DNA from: Cercis canadensis
Lineage: Eukaryota > Streptophyta > Magnoliopsida > Fabales > Fabaceae
Assembly (NCBI GenBank): GCA_003255065.1
Contig: QAOA01003799.1
Span: forward strand, 718,797 to 782,796
Reading direction: 5' to 3'
Length of the DNA: 64,000 nucleotides
Shown: positions 35,780 through 47,900 of the stretch, one piece after another
How positions within the stretch are numbered: the stretch's first letter is position 1
Layout of the letters: every line of letters starts with the position of its first letter
Program-made: the position numbers and the translations under genes
Notes under the pieces: model-generated
What the model was told of the DNA's origin: nothing
The model's input: only the letters and a program-made list of their open reading frames with translations
Databases searched by the model: none

Positions 35780-36840
35780 AATAAAAAACCCTAGAATTTT
35801 TCAGACACACGCATGTTGCACAAATATGGAGGGGGTATAGATTGAGAGTGAGAGAAGGGAAGAAGAAATGGGCGGGAATGTGGATTTTGCAATTACGGAG
35901 TCACTCAAATTACTAGAAGATACATTCAATACTCCCGCATTTACGGTTTTGCCCACCGGTGCTCGGTGCTGACGTGCGCTGAAATCATGAAGGGACCGCG
36001 GGATTTTGAATTTTGGTGCGGAAAACCATCCACAGGAGCGTCTAATGTGGATGTACACGTGTTGAAATTGAAAGTTAAGTCGGAAGATGATCATGAAATG
36101 AATCTATCCCCTTATGGTAAAAAAAACAAAAGAAAATCTCAGGGCCCATAACATAATAGACCTTTCTTCGCTTTTTTATCCCCAACTCACTTACATATAT
36201 GTTAAGGAAAAAATATTAGAGAAAATTATTCTTTAGTCATAAACTTTATTGTCTACATCCTCCACTTAAGGCCCAAATAATTATGGTCCATTTAGGCCTA
36301 ATTATATAAAATTATCAAAATAATCTCTTACGCCTCCATAAATACAACTCCTTATCAAATATTACACACACTCTTAATTTAATAGTAAGAGATTTAATTA
36401 GCTTGTAAGAAATAAGGCATTTAAATTTACCTACCATCGTATAACCAAAATAATAAAATAATTATTAAAAAGTAGTATAAAATCATGAAATAATTTTCTT
36501 ATTATAATTAGCAAATAATCTGATCTACCTATCTGATTAGAGAATAGGTGTAGGGAAATTTGAGTGATGCCCAAAAGGTTTTTGTGGGCCTAGAATGTGT
36601 TCAATTTAAGCTTTAGTAAATTTAATAAAACTCAAATATGTCGTACTAGCAAGGCCAATAAAATAAAATATGTCAGACAAGTATTAAAGATGTATAAATA
36701 TTTAGTTGTCAAAATATTACTACTTATCACATTATATATACACAACAAAGTAATTTATATAACTTCCTTTGTCTTGAAAGTATCAAGCATTAAGCCAAAA
36801 AATAAAATGTATATAACCACTTAAATTTGTTTTGCAAGTA
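35780..36840. other. ASHR3 upstream region and AT-rich spacer
   Basis: The first part (to about 36060) is GC-richer and should hold the ASHR3 promoter and leader; no clear TATA box is seen. The rest is AT-rich with no gene recognised. Confidence 0.45.
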
Positions 36841-36845
36841 TAAAA

Positions 36846-37578
36846 GTGTGTTTGGATGAGATATTTGTAGAGTGTAATGTAATTTTTAAGTGTATTTGAG
36901 ATATTAATTTTAAATTATTTTGTTTGTGTAATTTTTTAAAGTATTTTCAAAATTTTAATGTATTTTGTTAGTGATTTCTAAAGTCTCAATCTAATATATT
37001 TTAAATAAAGTGAATTTCAAATTTCCTTTCTTTCTCCCCGCTCCCCATACCTTTCCTCTATCTCTCCTCTCCCTATTTTTCACAATCACTCCTCCAACCA
37101 GCGTCACCGTCCACCAGCACCACCACTGACACAAACAATTATTTTTTCCCATTCCTCCTTTCACCAAACACACACAAAAATTGTGAAGTTTTCTATGGAG
37201 CTTAAAGCTCAACTCATTCTATAATGAAAGTCAACTATTGGCAACTCAAGAATCAAATAAAGAGAATCAAGCAAACAAGAGTTTCTAAACAAGAAAATCA
37301 AGCTTGCTGCATGTTTTAATAATGGTAGCGAGTTGACTCCCTTAATATAAGCGAGTTAACTCATTGAGTTTATGGTTAGTTAACTCACTGAGTTTGCCGA
37401 TATTAAGTTTAAATGTGAGTTGATCCAGTATATTTCTTATTTTGAGTTAAATTCCTCTTTTTATAAGAAATGAATACAAAGAAAGTATTTTATAAATATA
37501 AGTATTTAAAATGTTGTATTTCAATTATATGTATTTTAAATTATTGTAAATTTTAGAAATACCCTATCCAAACATAAT
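36846..37578. mobile_element. Non-autonomous transposon with GTGTTTGGATGAG-type ends
   Basis: The left end GTGTTTGGATGAGATATTTG pairs with the reversed right end ATGTTTGGATAGGGTATTTC, and AT-rich subterminal arms continue the pairing. The interior has a pyrimidine-rich block (about 37020-37100) and three GAGTTAACTC-like repeats near 37330-37400. A shorter relative in the opposite orientation lies at 48700-49012. No transposase ORF and no clear target duplication; ends are approximate. Confidence 0.65.
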
Positions 37579-37867
37579 CTAAGTCTTATGACTAACCCAG
37601 AAGGGTTGGATTTTTCCCCCCATGGTAAAGGGGTAAATACCAATTAGAAAAATGACAAGGTAACAAAAACAAATATAAAAATTCCCTAAAACGATTAAAC
37701 ATAGGCCACACAGCAATCAGAATAGTTGGATTGTAACTATTGAATGAAAAGGGCAATTAGCAAACAGAGTAACAAAGCACGAAAATTCCCTAAAAGGTTC
37801 ACATAAGAGTACACACTGATGATGTACAAAACTGTAGCTGCAAGTTTTTAACAGTCTGTAAGATGTG

Positions 37868-39769
37868 TTAGTCACTGATATGATACTTATCTGTCTTGTG
37901 GGCCAATAGAAGCCAAACATGAGTAATCAAACTCCCACCTCTCCTAATTTGCTCTGTATGGTTATCTAGAGAGCAATTAGCTGCAGCATAACACAGCATC
38001 TCCACCCACACACTACATATAATCTGCCATCTGTTGTCTCTGAGCATCAAATTACCCGCCAGTCTCTGAGCATCCCTTAGCATATGCCATTTTAATGTGA
38101 CCACAGTTTCTGAACTTCTCTCAGAATTTGAAAGCTGAGGAACACTTTCCATTCTCAGAATCCTACACGCTTCACTTTCATCTTTCACAGGTTCTTCTTT
38201 TTGTAAGAAGACATTGAGTTTATCGCAGGCATGTTGAAATATTATATTTGAAGTGGTCATGGATAGCATATGAGGACGCATAGCTAGAAGGTACATCATA
38301 TAATTTGACAAAAAATTTCCCATTTGAATTTTGGAGTCTAAAATATTGCTTTGAGCATCTGAATAACAGCAGATATCTGTTGCAATGTGCCATATGGTAA
38401 TGCTCTTGTCGAAATCTCTTTTAACGCTCCATTTGAAATCATTGAGGCATCCATACCTTACAAGTGACCATTCTCCCCTTTGGTGGAATGGCTTTAGTCC
38501 TCTGTCTCTGTCTATATCTTTCATTTCTTGAACCATCAGAACTTTCAATTCTTGGGGGAACTTTATACGAGTCCTACTCCTGTTCTTCTTAAGCCCCATG
38601 TCAAAGCCGCAAAATTTGAGAATCCTGCTACACTTTAATTGCTTGTCATGGAGGCAAAAGTGCAGCAAGTTGAATTGCGGCAATGTATTCGACCACCTTT
38701 TCCAATTTCTCGCTCGGGGGCCAAGAATGCGCAAGCACGGGATCACAAATGGAAAGTTTTGGTGCTTGATCATTTGAATTATTGCCCAATCTGAGAAAGG
38801 TATTTGTGCTATCTGGTAAGCCTCTACAATCAAAGCTCCTGCTAGGATCCCAACTATATAGCAGACTTTCCAATGTTGCGAAAAATCATGTCTAAACCTT
38901 ACTGAAAATCCACATAACGTTAAAATTAAAGTTAAGAAACTTACAGCACGAAGAATACAGCCTTGTTTGCTATAGATTATAGGTGCTTTAGTGTACAGCA
39001 CATCATACATGAAGCTTAGTTCAGAGTCTGTGATTTGGAAGATCTCCTTAGGTGAATAAGCATCAATGGACATCCAGGGAAGAGCTTCATATAGAGGCTG
39101 GTAAAGCCAGTTCTCACGGTGAGGCTTCAATGAGATAAAGCGGTAATACGCTTTCAAGATCAATTCTATATAAGGAATATTCTCAGGCAGGCTTCTAAAT
39201 AAAGCAGGCATTTTTGCTTCTTGGTCAATTTCTTCAATGGTAATTGTGCCATATCTTCTACTGAGAGCTGACTTGAGAGCGCAGACAACTTCTCCATACT
39301 TAATTACTCCGGATACAAATAATGGTAAGTAGAGATATGAGAGCCAGGAATGTGTCCAGCTCTTGACAATTATCCAAATCACCACAGCTACTTGGAAAGC
39401 TAGAGTAAGCAGTTGCCTTAATCCTAATCTATTATCTTCAATTGAGTACGCGGTTATGGCATCTGGGTTTCCAATTTGCACCAAAAGTAATGGTGCAAAC
39501 AATGCCTTAAGCTCGCGCCTGATATCACGTTCGCTTGGATCACTTCCAGGTATTACTGTGAGCTTGCCTAGGATAATCTTTGCCAGGGAAGCTGAGAGTA
39601 AATAAGTGGACCAAACTGTCAATCTAATCCCAATACCTGGGATGTTCTTTCTGCGGCAGCCAAAGACCATGAGAATGAGTTGCAAGGTGAAGCTCAAGAG
39701 CATTAGCAATTCTAGGCCCCAAAGATCCCATAGGCCTTGTAGTTCTCCTGGAATTAGACGTATGTGCAT
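37868..39769 (-). CDS. DUF4220/DUF594 membrane protein
   Basis: A single 633-residue ORF with no intron in the coding part. The N-terminal half is a multi-pass membrane region of DUF4220 type. Hydrophobic segments include roughly 19-38 (LELLMLLSFTLQLILMVFGC), 50-72, 125-143 and 147-168, with two more before residue 320. The C-terminal end matches DUF594: WVEMLCYAAANCSLDNHTEQ followed by RRGGSLITHVWLLLAHKT. The family is large and plant-specific, with no established biochemical role, so none is claimed. ATG at 39769 is the first in frame, and MHIRLIPGELQGLWDLWGLE is a typical family N-terminus. A leader intron is likely: acceptor CTGCAG ending at 39799 and donor CAG/GTAGTG at 39970. Confidence 0.9.
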   Translation of the reverse strand: MHIRLIPGELQGLWDLWGLELLMLLSFTLQLILMVFGCRRKNIPGIGIRLTVWSTYLLSASLAKIILGKLTVIPGSDPSERDIRRELKALFAPLLLVQIGNPDAITAYSIEDNRLGLRQLLTLAFQVAVVIWIIVKSWTHSWLSYLYLPLFVSGVIKYGEVVCALKSALSRRYGTITIEEIDQEAKMPALFRSLPENIPYIELILKAYYRFISLKPHRENWLYQPLYEALPWMSIDAYSPKEIFQITDSELSFMYDVLYTKAPIIYSKQGCILRAVSFLTLILTLCGFSVRFRHDFSQHWKVCYIVGILAGALIVEAYQIAQIPFSDWAIIQMIKHQNFPFVIPCLRILGPRARNWKRWSNTLPQFNLLHFCLHDKQLKCSRILKFCGFDMGLKKNRSRTRIKFPQELKVLMVQEMKDIDRDRGLKPFHQRGEWSLVRYGCLNDFKWSVKRDFDKSITIWHIATDICCYSDAQSNILDSKIQMGNFLSNYMMYLLAMRPHMLSMTTSNIIFQHACDKLNVFLQKEEPVKDESEACRILRMESVPQLSNSERSSETVVTLKWHMLRDAQRLAGNLMLRDNRWQIICSVWVEMLCYAAANCSLDNHTEQIRRGGSLITHVWLLLAHKTDKYHISD

Positions 39770-39798
39770 GTTTTCTTGTTCTATAAAGTGGTGAAATG

Positions 39799-39970
39799 CT
39801 GCAGAAACAAGCAGGTAAAAGTCCGAGTTAGCATTTTCACAAACACTTCCAAATCCACCAAGTAAGTGCTTAGTTACAAATACAGCAAATTAAAAATAAG
39901 GAAAGTAGCAGAACCAATACATGATAACCAAACTAGTCAGTAGTTGAGAGCAAGGAGTTAAATGCACTAC
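39799..39970 (-). other. Probable 5'-leader intron of the DUF594 gene
   Basis: On the minus strand, TTTTCTCAG precedes GTAGTGC (donor at 39970), and TTGTTTCTGCAG ends at 39799, 29 nt before the ATG at 39769. Phase gives no check because both sides are untranslated. Confidence 0.5.
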
Positions 39971-40059
39971 CTGAGAAAATTTCTTCTGGGCTCAATTCAG
40001 TGTGGTAAAGAATCAGCTTGCGGCAACGATGAGAAAGAAATAGATGTAGAAGCATGAAA

Positions 40060-42180
40060 TGTACTCATCCAAAGTATGTAACAATGAAATGGAACCTTTG
40101 AGGGGCATGGATTTCAGTTAGAATATTAGTTTATATTAGCTTTCCACCCAATACATCCAGTGTCTATTGTGAAATATGAACAAATTACAAACAGGAAGCA
40201 AACATTGATGCTCTGCTAGTTTGTCACAAACCTTTTCCTTATCTGGAAGGCAATGCTCGTTTGCTTGGATGACTTAGATTAGACACCTAATACATCGGTC
40301 ATGAGTAAATGATCCTTAACTTGTGTAGCTATGTTTATGTTGGTTACCTTCGTAATGGTGGGTTGACAATTACAGGCTTTCAGAACTTTGCTTGCTTCTG
40401 ATCTGGATCTTTTTCTTCCACTACAATTCACATGCATAATGGGCATCTAAAAAAACTAAAACAAAAAAGCTTGAAGAAATGGGGAGATTTTGGAAGGCGT
40501 GTAGCCACAAAAATTGATGCAACTCTCTCTTTCTTTCTTTAAGGTAACTTTTAGGTACTAATTGCTATATCTCAAATGGGCTCGTAATCACATTCTAAAC
40601 AGAGCTATGGGATAGGATAGTCTCTTAGTGACATTTTTGCAAGCACTTAACCTACAATGCAAGTATTTTCTCACATGCATGCTTCTTGGAGGGGATAGTG
40701 ATATTTCCGGAAACATTATGGACACAATAATTACAACTAAAATATATAGCAGAATTTCAATTAAAAATACTAAAATCAAAATTTTCCACACAGCTTTTGA
40801 GAAATGCTGTGGATAGTATATATCAAAAGCATGAGAATTAAAAGAAGTTTAGGAAAAGCTTGAAGGGGAAAACTGTTTGCCGTGTCCTTAAGGCATGTAA
40901 GTATTTGAATAATATTATTATTTCCTATGATGGCAACCAATGGAGTCATCTGATGGCTCCACGTGATCCTGAGATAAAAGAAAAGAAAGTAGTTTAATTC
41001 TTGAGGCTGTGCTTTGCGCACCTGCGTTAACTCTTAGAGTTTAATTGGATTCGAATTGGGCTTGTGAACTACGGCGCATAGAATTGCAAACACAAATGTA
41101 AAATTTTATCTGCAATAAGCCAAAATAATTAATAGCTTTAAATTTGGATTGCCCAATCTGATAATCAAATTATTTGTTTCTTGTTTATACAATTATAACA
41201 TCTAACTTATCTTGTAGGTTAAAAAATTGCAGCTAATTTAACAGTGAGAGATACATGCAAACCTTCCCAGTTCAATCGTTCAATGTAGAAAATGGAAAAT
41301 AAATTATTTCAAGTTCTATTTATAACATGGTGTTTGTTAAGCAACAACTCCTCTAGAGTGTAACACTACTCACCCTCTACATTGGAGAGTTTTTATTGAG
41401 ACTCAAAGGTCGAATTTGGTGTCATTGTAAAAATTTCAAAAAAATAAATTACTCAATATATAACAGAAGACACAGTTCCCTTTAAAATGTAGCTTAAGAA
41501 TCACCTTATAACATAGCCAGTTTTAACGTTCATATTTTGTTTATTTTAACTAATTCATTATTTATTATCAGCATTTTGTTGGGTAATTTAAATTAATAAT
41601 ATTTAAATGATTTATAGGCATTAGGATACTTAATCAAGTTCAAATTTAACTAGAATAATTTTCATGAAATATTACGAATTAAGATTCTATTCTAACCCAG
41701 ATAAGCTAAACCGCATTTTACAAAAACTGCACTTGCATTTGAATGCACAGAGGAATGTGCCAAAAAGATGAAACTAGAAGGAGATAGAGTTAGAGAAAAA
41801 ATTTTCATTGAATAATTGAGGAGATGATACAGGAGTACAGAGTACTTATTATTGAAAAGAAATGAATAACTAACAAATGATTATTTTTTCTTTTTCTCCC
41901 TTGAATTGCTTATTTTCTTTACAACTACAACAAATGAACCAACCCCCTTCTCCCTCATCATCGTTACTAGTAAAAAAAACGAATTTCCCAAAGAACACTG
42001 CAGCTTCTTCTTTGAACTTCTCCTTATCAATGTTTCGTCAACAAATTAATTAATCTTCCATATTCACAAATAATTATTTTTCTAAACCTCTTTGCCTATG
42101 CAATTAATAAAATAAACAAATAAATAAATGAAAGCTTTTTTCTCAAGCATTTGGCCACCAGTAGCAGCACTAGATCTTAC
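40060..42180. other. Intergenic region DUF594-AP2
   Basis: No gene recognised. A diverged relative of the 23.4-kb MITE occupies part of 41340-41470. The last 200 bp probably contain the AP2 gene's 3' trailer. Confidence 0.5.
41340..41470. repeat. Fragment related to the 23.4-kb MITE
   Basis: Shares, in reverse orientation, the order GGTGTCATTGTAAAAATTTC then AAATTACTCAATATAT with the right half of the 23450-23863 element. Also contains a weak palindrome around TCTAGAGTGTAACACTACTC. Low identity. Confidence 0.35.
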
Positions 42181-44879
42181 TCAAGCCTCGAAGTCATCAC
42201 ATTGGAACATAGGGGGAACGAAGGAGTTGAGCTCACCGAAAATGATATCATCCTCTCCTCCATATCCACTTGAAGAATCTCCACACTCAAAGTATGTCTG
42301 TATGTCATCGGGAAATGAGCACTGCGGCAGCTCCGACTCCGGTGGTGGGGACAAATCAGCCGCAGATGTCATCTCCATCATTTCCTTAAACTTGGACGAC
42401 TGAAGCAGAAGCCCTAGAGCTGACGTGGCAGTGGTTGCCGCCGCCCGTGGCTGAGCCAACGTGGTTTCTTCTCCATTACCGTATGATTGCTGGTTATGGA
42501 AGAAGCTGAACGCATGTTCTTGATTAGGGTTTGGAGTGAAGTTGGTGTCACACTTAGGGTCAGGCTCACTAGGGTTAACGTTAATCATGTTGTCATCCTT
42601 ATTGCTGTTATTGGGCTTAAGCCACTTGATATAACGGCTGAGGTCGAAGTTGGTAACGGCGTTGAGTCCACGGTATTCAATAGCCGCCATATCATATGCC
42701 GTGGCAGCTTCTTCTTGAGTAGCTGCAAAAATTAATAAGACGATGGATTTAGGAAAAATAAATAAATTAAAGCCATATAATTATATTAAACTAATGACAT
42801 ATCATTATCAAATTACGTAATAAGAGAAGGTTAAGTTAACAAATCGGTTAGAGTTGTTGGTCCTTTTTCCTAACCTATTGACTGCGACTGATATGTAATT
42901 TACTTTGCATGGCCTTTAATCAATGGGGCATATCTGAATTAAAATTCATTAGCAATTTTCTTCTTGACTTAATAGCTTTGCACGGGTTTAATTTGTATGT
43001 AGTTTAATTTTGAAGGAGATAAAATACCATAAGTTCCAAGATATATAGAGATGTTTATCTCCAAAAGAAATAAGTACGCATGGTATTTGTGTCTTTCCAA
43101 AGGCTTGTGTGTGAAATATTATGATGCTTATTTGAATGCTTAAAGAAATTTATATAAGTCATAACTTTAGAAGACATTACCATAAGTTCCAAGATAGAGA
43201 TATTTGTTACCAAAAACTCTGCCAATCCGAGCTTCCCATCTTCCATTGTGATGGTGTCTAAAATAAGGAACAAAAAGGGGAAAACATCTCAATTAACTTA
43301 TTGCATTACTGAGAGTACTTCGATGTACTTAATAAAAAAGGTGAAAAATGGAAAGAAGTGAGAAAATAGACAAGATAGTAAAAATGAAAAAAAAAATTAT
43401 ATATATATCACTAGTATTATATTTAGAGAGTTGTTATTTTCACACTTTAGTTTGTTAATGACATACACTTTTTAATGTTTAAATATGATATAAATTAAAT
43501 TACTTTAAATTAAAAATAATTTTTTTTATAAAATTGACTAATCATATATTCTTTTTTTAACTAAAAAATGAAGCTACAATTAATAAAAGTTAGAAAGAAT
43601 ATTATGATTAATCAAATTTTAAAATTTTTTATTTTTTAATGAAGATAATTTAGTCTATATTATATTTAAATATTAAAAATAGTATGACATTAAGAAACTA
43701 GAATGTAAAAATAATTGTCTTGTTATTTATTTATTTTTATACCCAAAAACAAGTATGAAATAATTTGCATTCTAAAATTTTCTACCTTCCACTCAGCCAA
43801 AGGTATATAGTTTGACTCTCGTAAGAATAATTAATTATAATGGTACCTTGCAACACCTCTATATTTGGAAACTCCCCGAGAAAAACCACTGCTTTTCCTG
43901 CAAGTTTTAACAAACGACGTCATCCAAAGTGGAATGCTTGTAATGATCTTTTGAATTAGAAGCTGATGAACGTCTCAAGAGCTTTACCTCCTTAATGATC
44001 CAATATATTCTTCTCTCGATTGACCCTCCATTTCCTTCAGTTCGTTTTGATAGGTCAATAACTAGAAATCAATGTCAGATTATTAGTCAAGTTTCTTTCT
44101 CTATTCTTAAGTAATCCTACATAATGTATATATAGGAGAACACCACCATTAAATGTCACTTTATAATTCATATATAAGTACCGGAAAATTAAGAATGGTA
44201 TCTTGACCCCAGTATTTCAATGCTGCTAGATCATAAGCATGTGCTGCCGCTTGTTCATCATCATAAGCACCTGAATATACCAGCAGCATTAAGACACTTG
44301 CTCGATTACTTGGATACGTAATTATGCTTTGTCTAATTTACCATAATAAGATTATAATGGTAATCAATACGTACCAAGATAGACTGAAGTTAAACACGAT
44401 CAATGACCACGCCCGCAGATTAAAATAAAGCAAAATGAAAGAAAGCATTAGGTAGCTAGCACACCTCATCTACAAATTTATTGCTAGCTGGAAAAGTGAA
44501 AATGTAATGTAAATAGTAGTGAAATCACAAACCTTGACGTCCTTTCTTGTTTTGTGATTCATTCCAGCAATTCTTGTCCCATAAATGAGCTTCATACCGG
44601 CCCGTCCACCGGTGCCTAACACGATCAGCGAACACCGTTTTAGTTGATATGCATATAACATATATATATATATATAGTGGAAAATGATCAAATAGTAGAA
44701 AGAAATGCAAAAGGGATATCTAACCGAGTGACTCCTCTGTATATTGAGCTACGTTGAGGAGGAGAATCTCTAGGGACACTTCTTCTTGTTCGTTTGACCT
44801 TGGTGGTGACAGTGTTAGTTACATTAAGATTGTTCTTGCTTGCATTGTTTTTCTGGGTTTGCTGTGATAATTTCGCCAT
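42181..44879 (-). CDS. AP2-type transcription factor with two AP2 domains (WRI4/ADAP group)
   Basis: Eight minus-strand exons: 44879-44725, 44615-44533, 44383-44375, 44270-44182, 44061-43988, 43897-43847, 43257-43181, 42722-42181. All are in phase and total 359 residues. Exon 3 is the conserved 9-nt microexon supplying V-Y-L of the first AP2 domain. Domain 1 spans about 47-112 ([19 protein letters not shown] ... DTILNFP), the linker carries [19 protein letters not shown], and domain 2 spans about 149-208 ([19 protein letters not shown] ... AVTNFDLS). The acidic tail keeps [10 protein letters not shown], shared with Arabidopsis At1g79700 (WRI4). WRI-type factors activate fatty-acid and cuticle-wax genes, and ADAP acts in ABA and drought responses; which role applies here is inference. 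The N-terminus ([11 protein letters not shown]) is basic and probably a nuclear signal. Intron 43846-43258 contains a MITE, and intron 43180-42723 a decoy splice donor. Confidence 0.95.
43430..43722. mobile_element. Long inverted-repeat MITE inside an AP2 gene intron
   Basis: The left arm from AGTTGTTATTTTCACACTTT pairs with the reversed right arm AGACAATTATTTTTACATTC for about 75 bp with mismatches, continuing through TTAATG(A/T)CATAC and TTTAAATAT. It lies in the intron between coding exons 6 and 7 of the AP2 gene. No clear target duplication; ends are approximate. Confidence 0.7.
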
Positions 44880-44949
44880 TGGAAAGTTGCGCTCGACGAA
44901 GAAGGAAGCAAAGGAGAGAGAGAAAGAAAAGAAAATAAATTTAGGAGAT

Positions 44950-47900
44950 GACTTAGTGGTCGATCCAATGTTGAGGGTTTTAAAGGGATGGGCTAAAGAA
45001 TGGGGTTGGAATAGTTTGGGCTGGCAAATATGAGATAGCCGGCTGTAACAATGGTTTTTTCTGGCCGTCTATAAACCGGCTCACCTCTGGTTTCTTTCTC
45101 CAGCTTGTCTCCACTCTCAACTTTCTGTGATGTGCCTTTCACCGCTTTGGAATCCATTTGATGTATCTGCTATATCATATTTTATAGGATTATTTAATAA
45201 TTCCTCAATTTGTTTTTTTGCATTCATTTTTGTCACTTTTTAACATTTTATTATAATTAATGAAAGACGTGTATGGAAATGAGATTATATGAGAAGGGAT
45301 GATAGAGACCAAGGATATTTTAAAATTACCAGGGTTATTCTCTCAGTTCTCTCTCTTTCATTTTATGAAAGTATTAATGGAAACACGTAAAGATATATTT
45401 TAAAAAAAGTTTCTTCACAAATTTAAAATTATTCATTATGGTAACTTCTTTGATTTTCTCGCTTATTTAAAGTATACAATAAGAGATTATGAAAATAAAT
45501 TGAAGTAAAATTTGTATTTAATTAATTATCCACCTGATCATTTAATTTGTTGTTCCAATAAAACTAGATCTGGAATAGAGCTCAGTGGTGTTTAATCAAT
45601 TTCAATTCCATAAAAATTTGGAGAATTAAAACTCCCATTTATCAGTATTTGACTAATTGCAATTGTAACAACTTTTGTAAGGTCCTTAATTATAATGCCA
45701 AACCTGAGTGTTTTCACTTTAGTTAATTGCTAATAATTTTCAAATTAAAACCTTAAAGCGGTTGGAAAATGAGAGCTCATCAGAAGTTGTGTCATGTTGG
45801 TGCAACTAACCCCATGTGAGATTTTATGGATGATTAAATAGGTTATGTTATTTTTAGGTTAATTTATGGGTACCTACCTTTGTCCTAGCTTTATAGAAAT
45901 CTTTATGTTGGTGGGGCAAAGAGTACGAGAGTAGATCATATATAGCAGCAGACAGCAGTCACCGACTCACCGTTGACATTTGAGTGGATGGACTGCCATG
46001 ACTAGTTAATGATACATTTGCCATTAGTCATACTTCAATATATCGTTAGGGGAAATTTGGTAAGCAAACAACCCTTCATTTTCAACCTCCATAGTACTGT
46101 GGGTAACCTAATGACCCAAAGGCCATTTAACAATTCTTCACCTTTTTGCCCTTTTGACGGGTCAAGTTATAGAAGTTAGATTAATAATAACAAAGTGTAA
46201 TTTCAATTATTTTATTTATGGGACACGAATAAAATGAGTCATACTGTTTATAAAGTAACGTGACATATTCTTCTACATGTCTATCAATAATTTAATTAAA
46301 ATTACCATAAATTGATAAATAGTTTCTAAATTATTTCATTTACGTAAATACTTTGCAAAATTATATTTTTTTTAATTATTTTGCCCACAGTTCAGCTCAT
46401 TATATAGATAACTACGTTGTCATTATACAGCCACACTTATTTAGAATAAAGATTGAAGGAATGAAAATAAAGATGGCAAAAAAAAAAAATGATTGAAAGT
46501 GGAGACTATAGAGTGGCCGTCATCTACATATTCCATTCTTGAACAATGTTGTCAAAATCTCAATAAGAATAATTGACAATACAAACAATTAAATAATTCC
46601 ATACTTATCTGATTTCACATGCCAAGTAATTAAAGAAGTGGAAATGATTTTCAATCGTTAATTTTTTTTTAAAAAAATATTTTCTACCAAGTATCGATAA
46701 AGTGAAATAAATCTTTGTCATCTCTTTCATTTTCAATCCTTCATTGTTTTATTGCAATGTGAAAATATAAAAATACAATATATTTACATTGTATACAAAT
46801 ATTTATTATATGTTATTATATCCAATATTAAAAAAAAAAAATAATTACATTTTGGTCCCATTAAAAATTAAATTTATTTTGAAAGGTGGGTATGGAATTG
46901 ACTGCCAACATTCACCAATTCTTATCTTCTTTTGTTTCTTCTATGTGGAATCATTGCCGACTCAAGATTTTCTTAGCTAAACTAACTAACACTTTTCAAA
47001 TAATTTTTTTTACCTAATAAATATGCTATATTTATCATTACTTTTTTCATTATTAAAGGCTCTAATAATTTACCCTATACCTTATAATTTGAACTATATA
47101 TTCACTTCAAATTTCTTTAAACAACTCAAATTTCACTTAATCCTACAGTGTATCAAATGTAAGCAATTCAGTGGTGGATCTACTATTTTCTTTACACAAA
47201 CATATAAATAAATAATAAAAAATCATAATTTGCTGTCATATCCACAAAGAAAACTAATGGGACTAGACTAAGACACTCCAACCCAATCATAAAACTTGGT
47301 CTTTAATAAGGCCCAAAGAAAACATATGCTACTGGGCTTTGCCTCCCATCCATCATGAATTCCCCCATTAAGACTCTTTTGTCAATAAAGTGACACCTAG
47401 GATTGTAGTTGGTCGTAATAGTATGGAGAATACATCTATTAATTCACGTACTTAAAATAGGAAAAAAATGAAAAGAAATACCTTTTTGCGATCAATAGAA
47501 ATACAGCTATTTAAATAACCAACTTTATGAAGAAGTTAATAAAGAGAGATCAATTTGCAGAATCAATGGCGATGGTTAAGTAAGCAGTTCACGGCTCTCA
47601 GTGTAAAGCAGAGGCACCTTGAGATAGTGACATGTTCGAAATAAGCTTTATGAAAAAACAAAAAGGAAGAAGAAGGAGAAAAACGGAAAGAAAGGAAAAA
47701 GTATCAAAATGTACTAAAGGCTTTGCCCCATTTCCATGCATTTATGAATAATTTGGCCAACTAACCCTAAAATCATACAAGCCACAGTTTTAGGTGGGCT
47801 GATTCCCCTAATTAATTCCCTTTGGCCAACCTAGCTAGGATTCAATGAGGTAAGTAAAACCATTATAATTTATAAAGAAAGAAAGAAAGAAAAAAATCAA

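Noticed and set aside
38646..38873. 75-codon ORF inside the DUF594 gene
   Set aside because: Overlaps the long conserved frame on the same strand; shadow.
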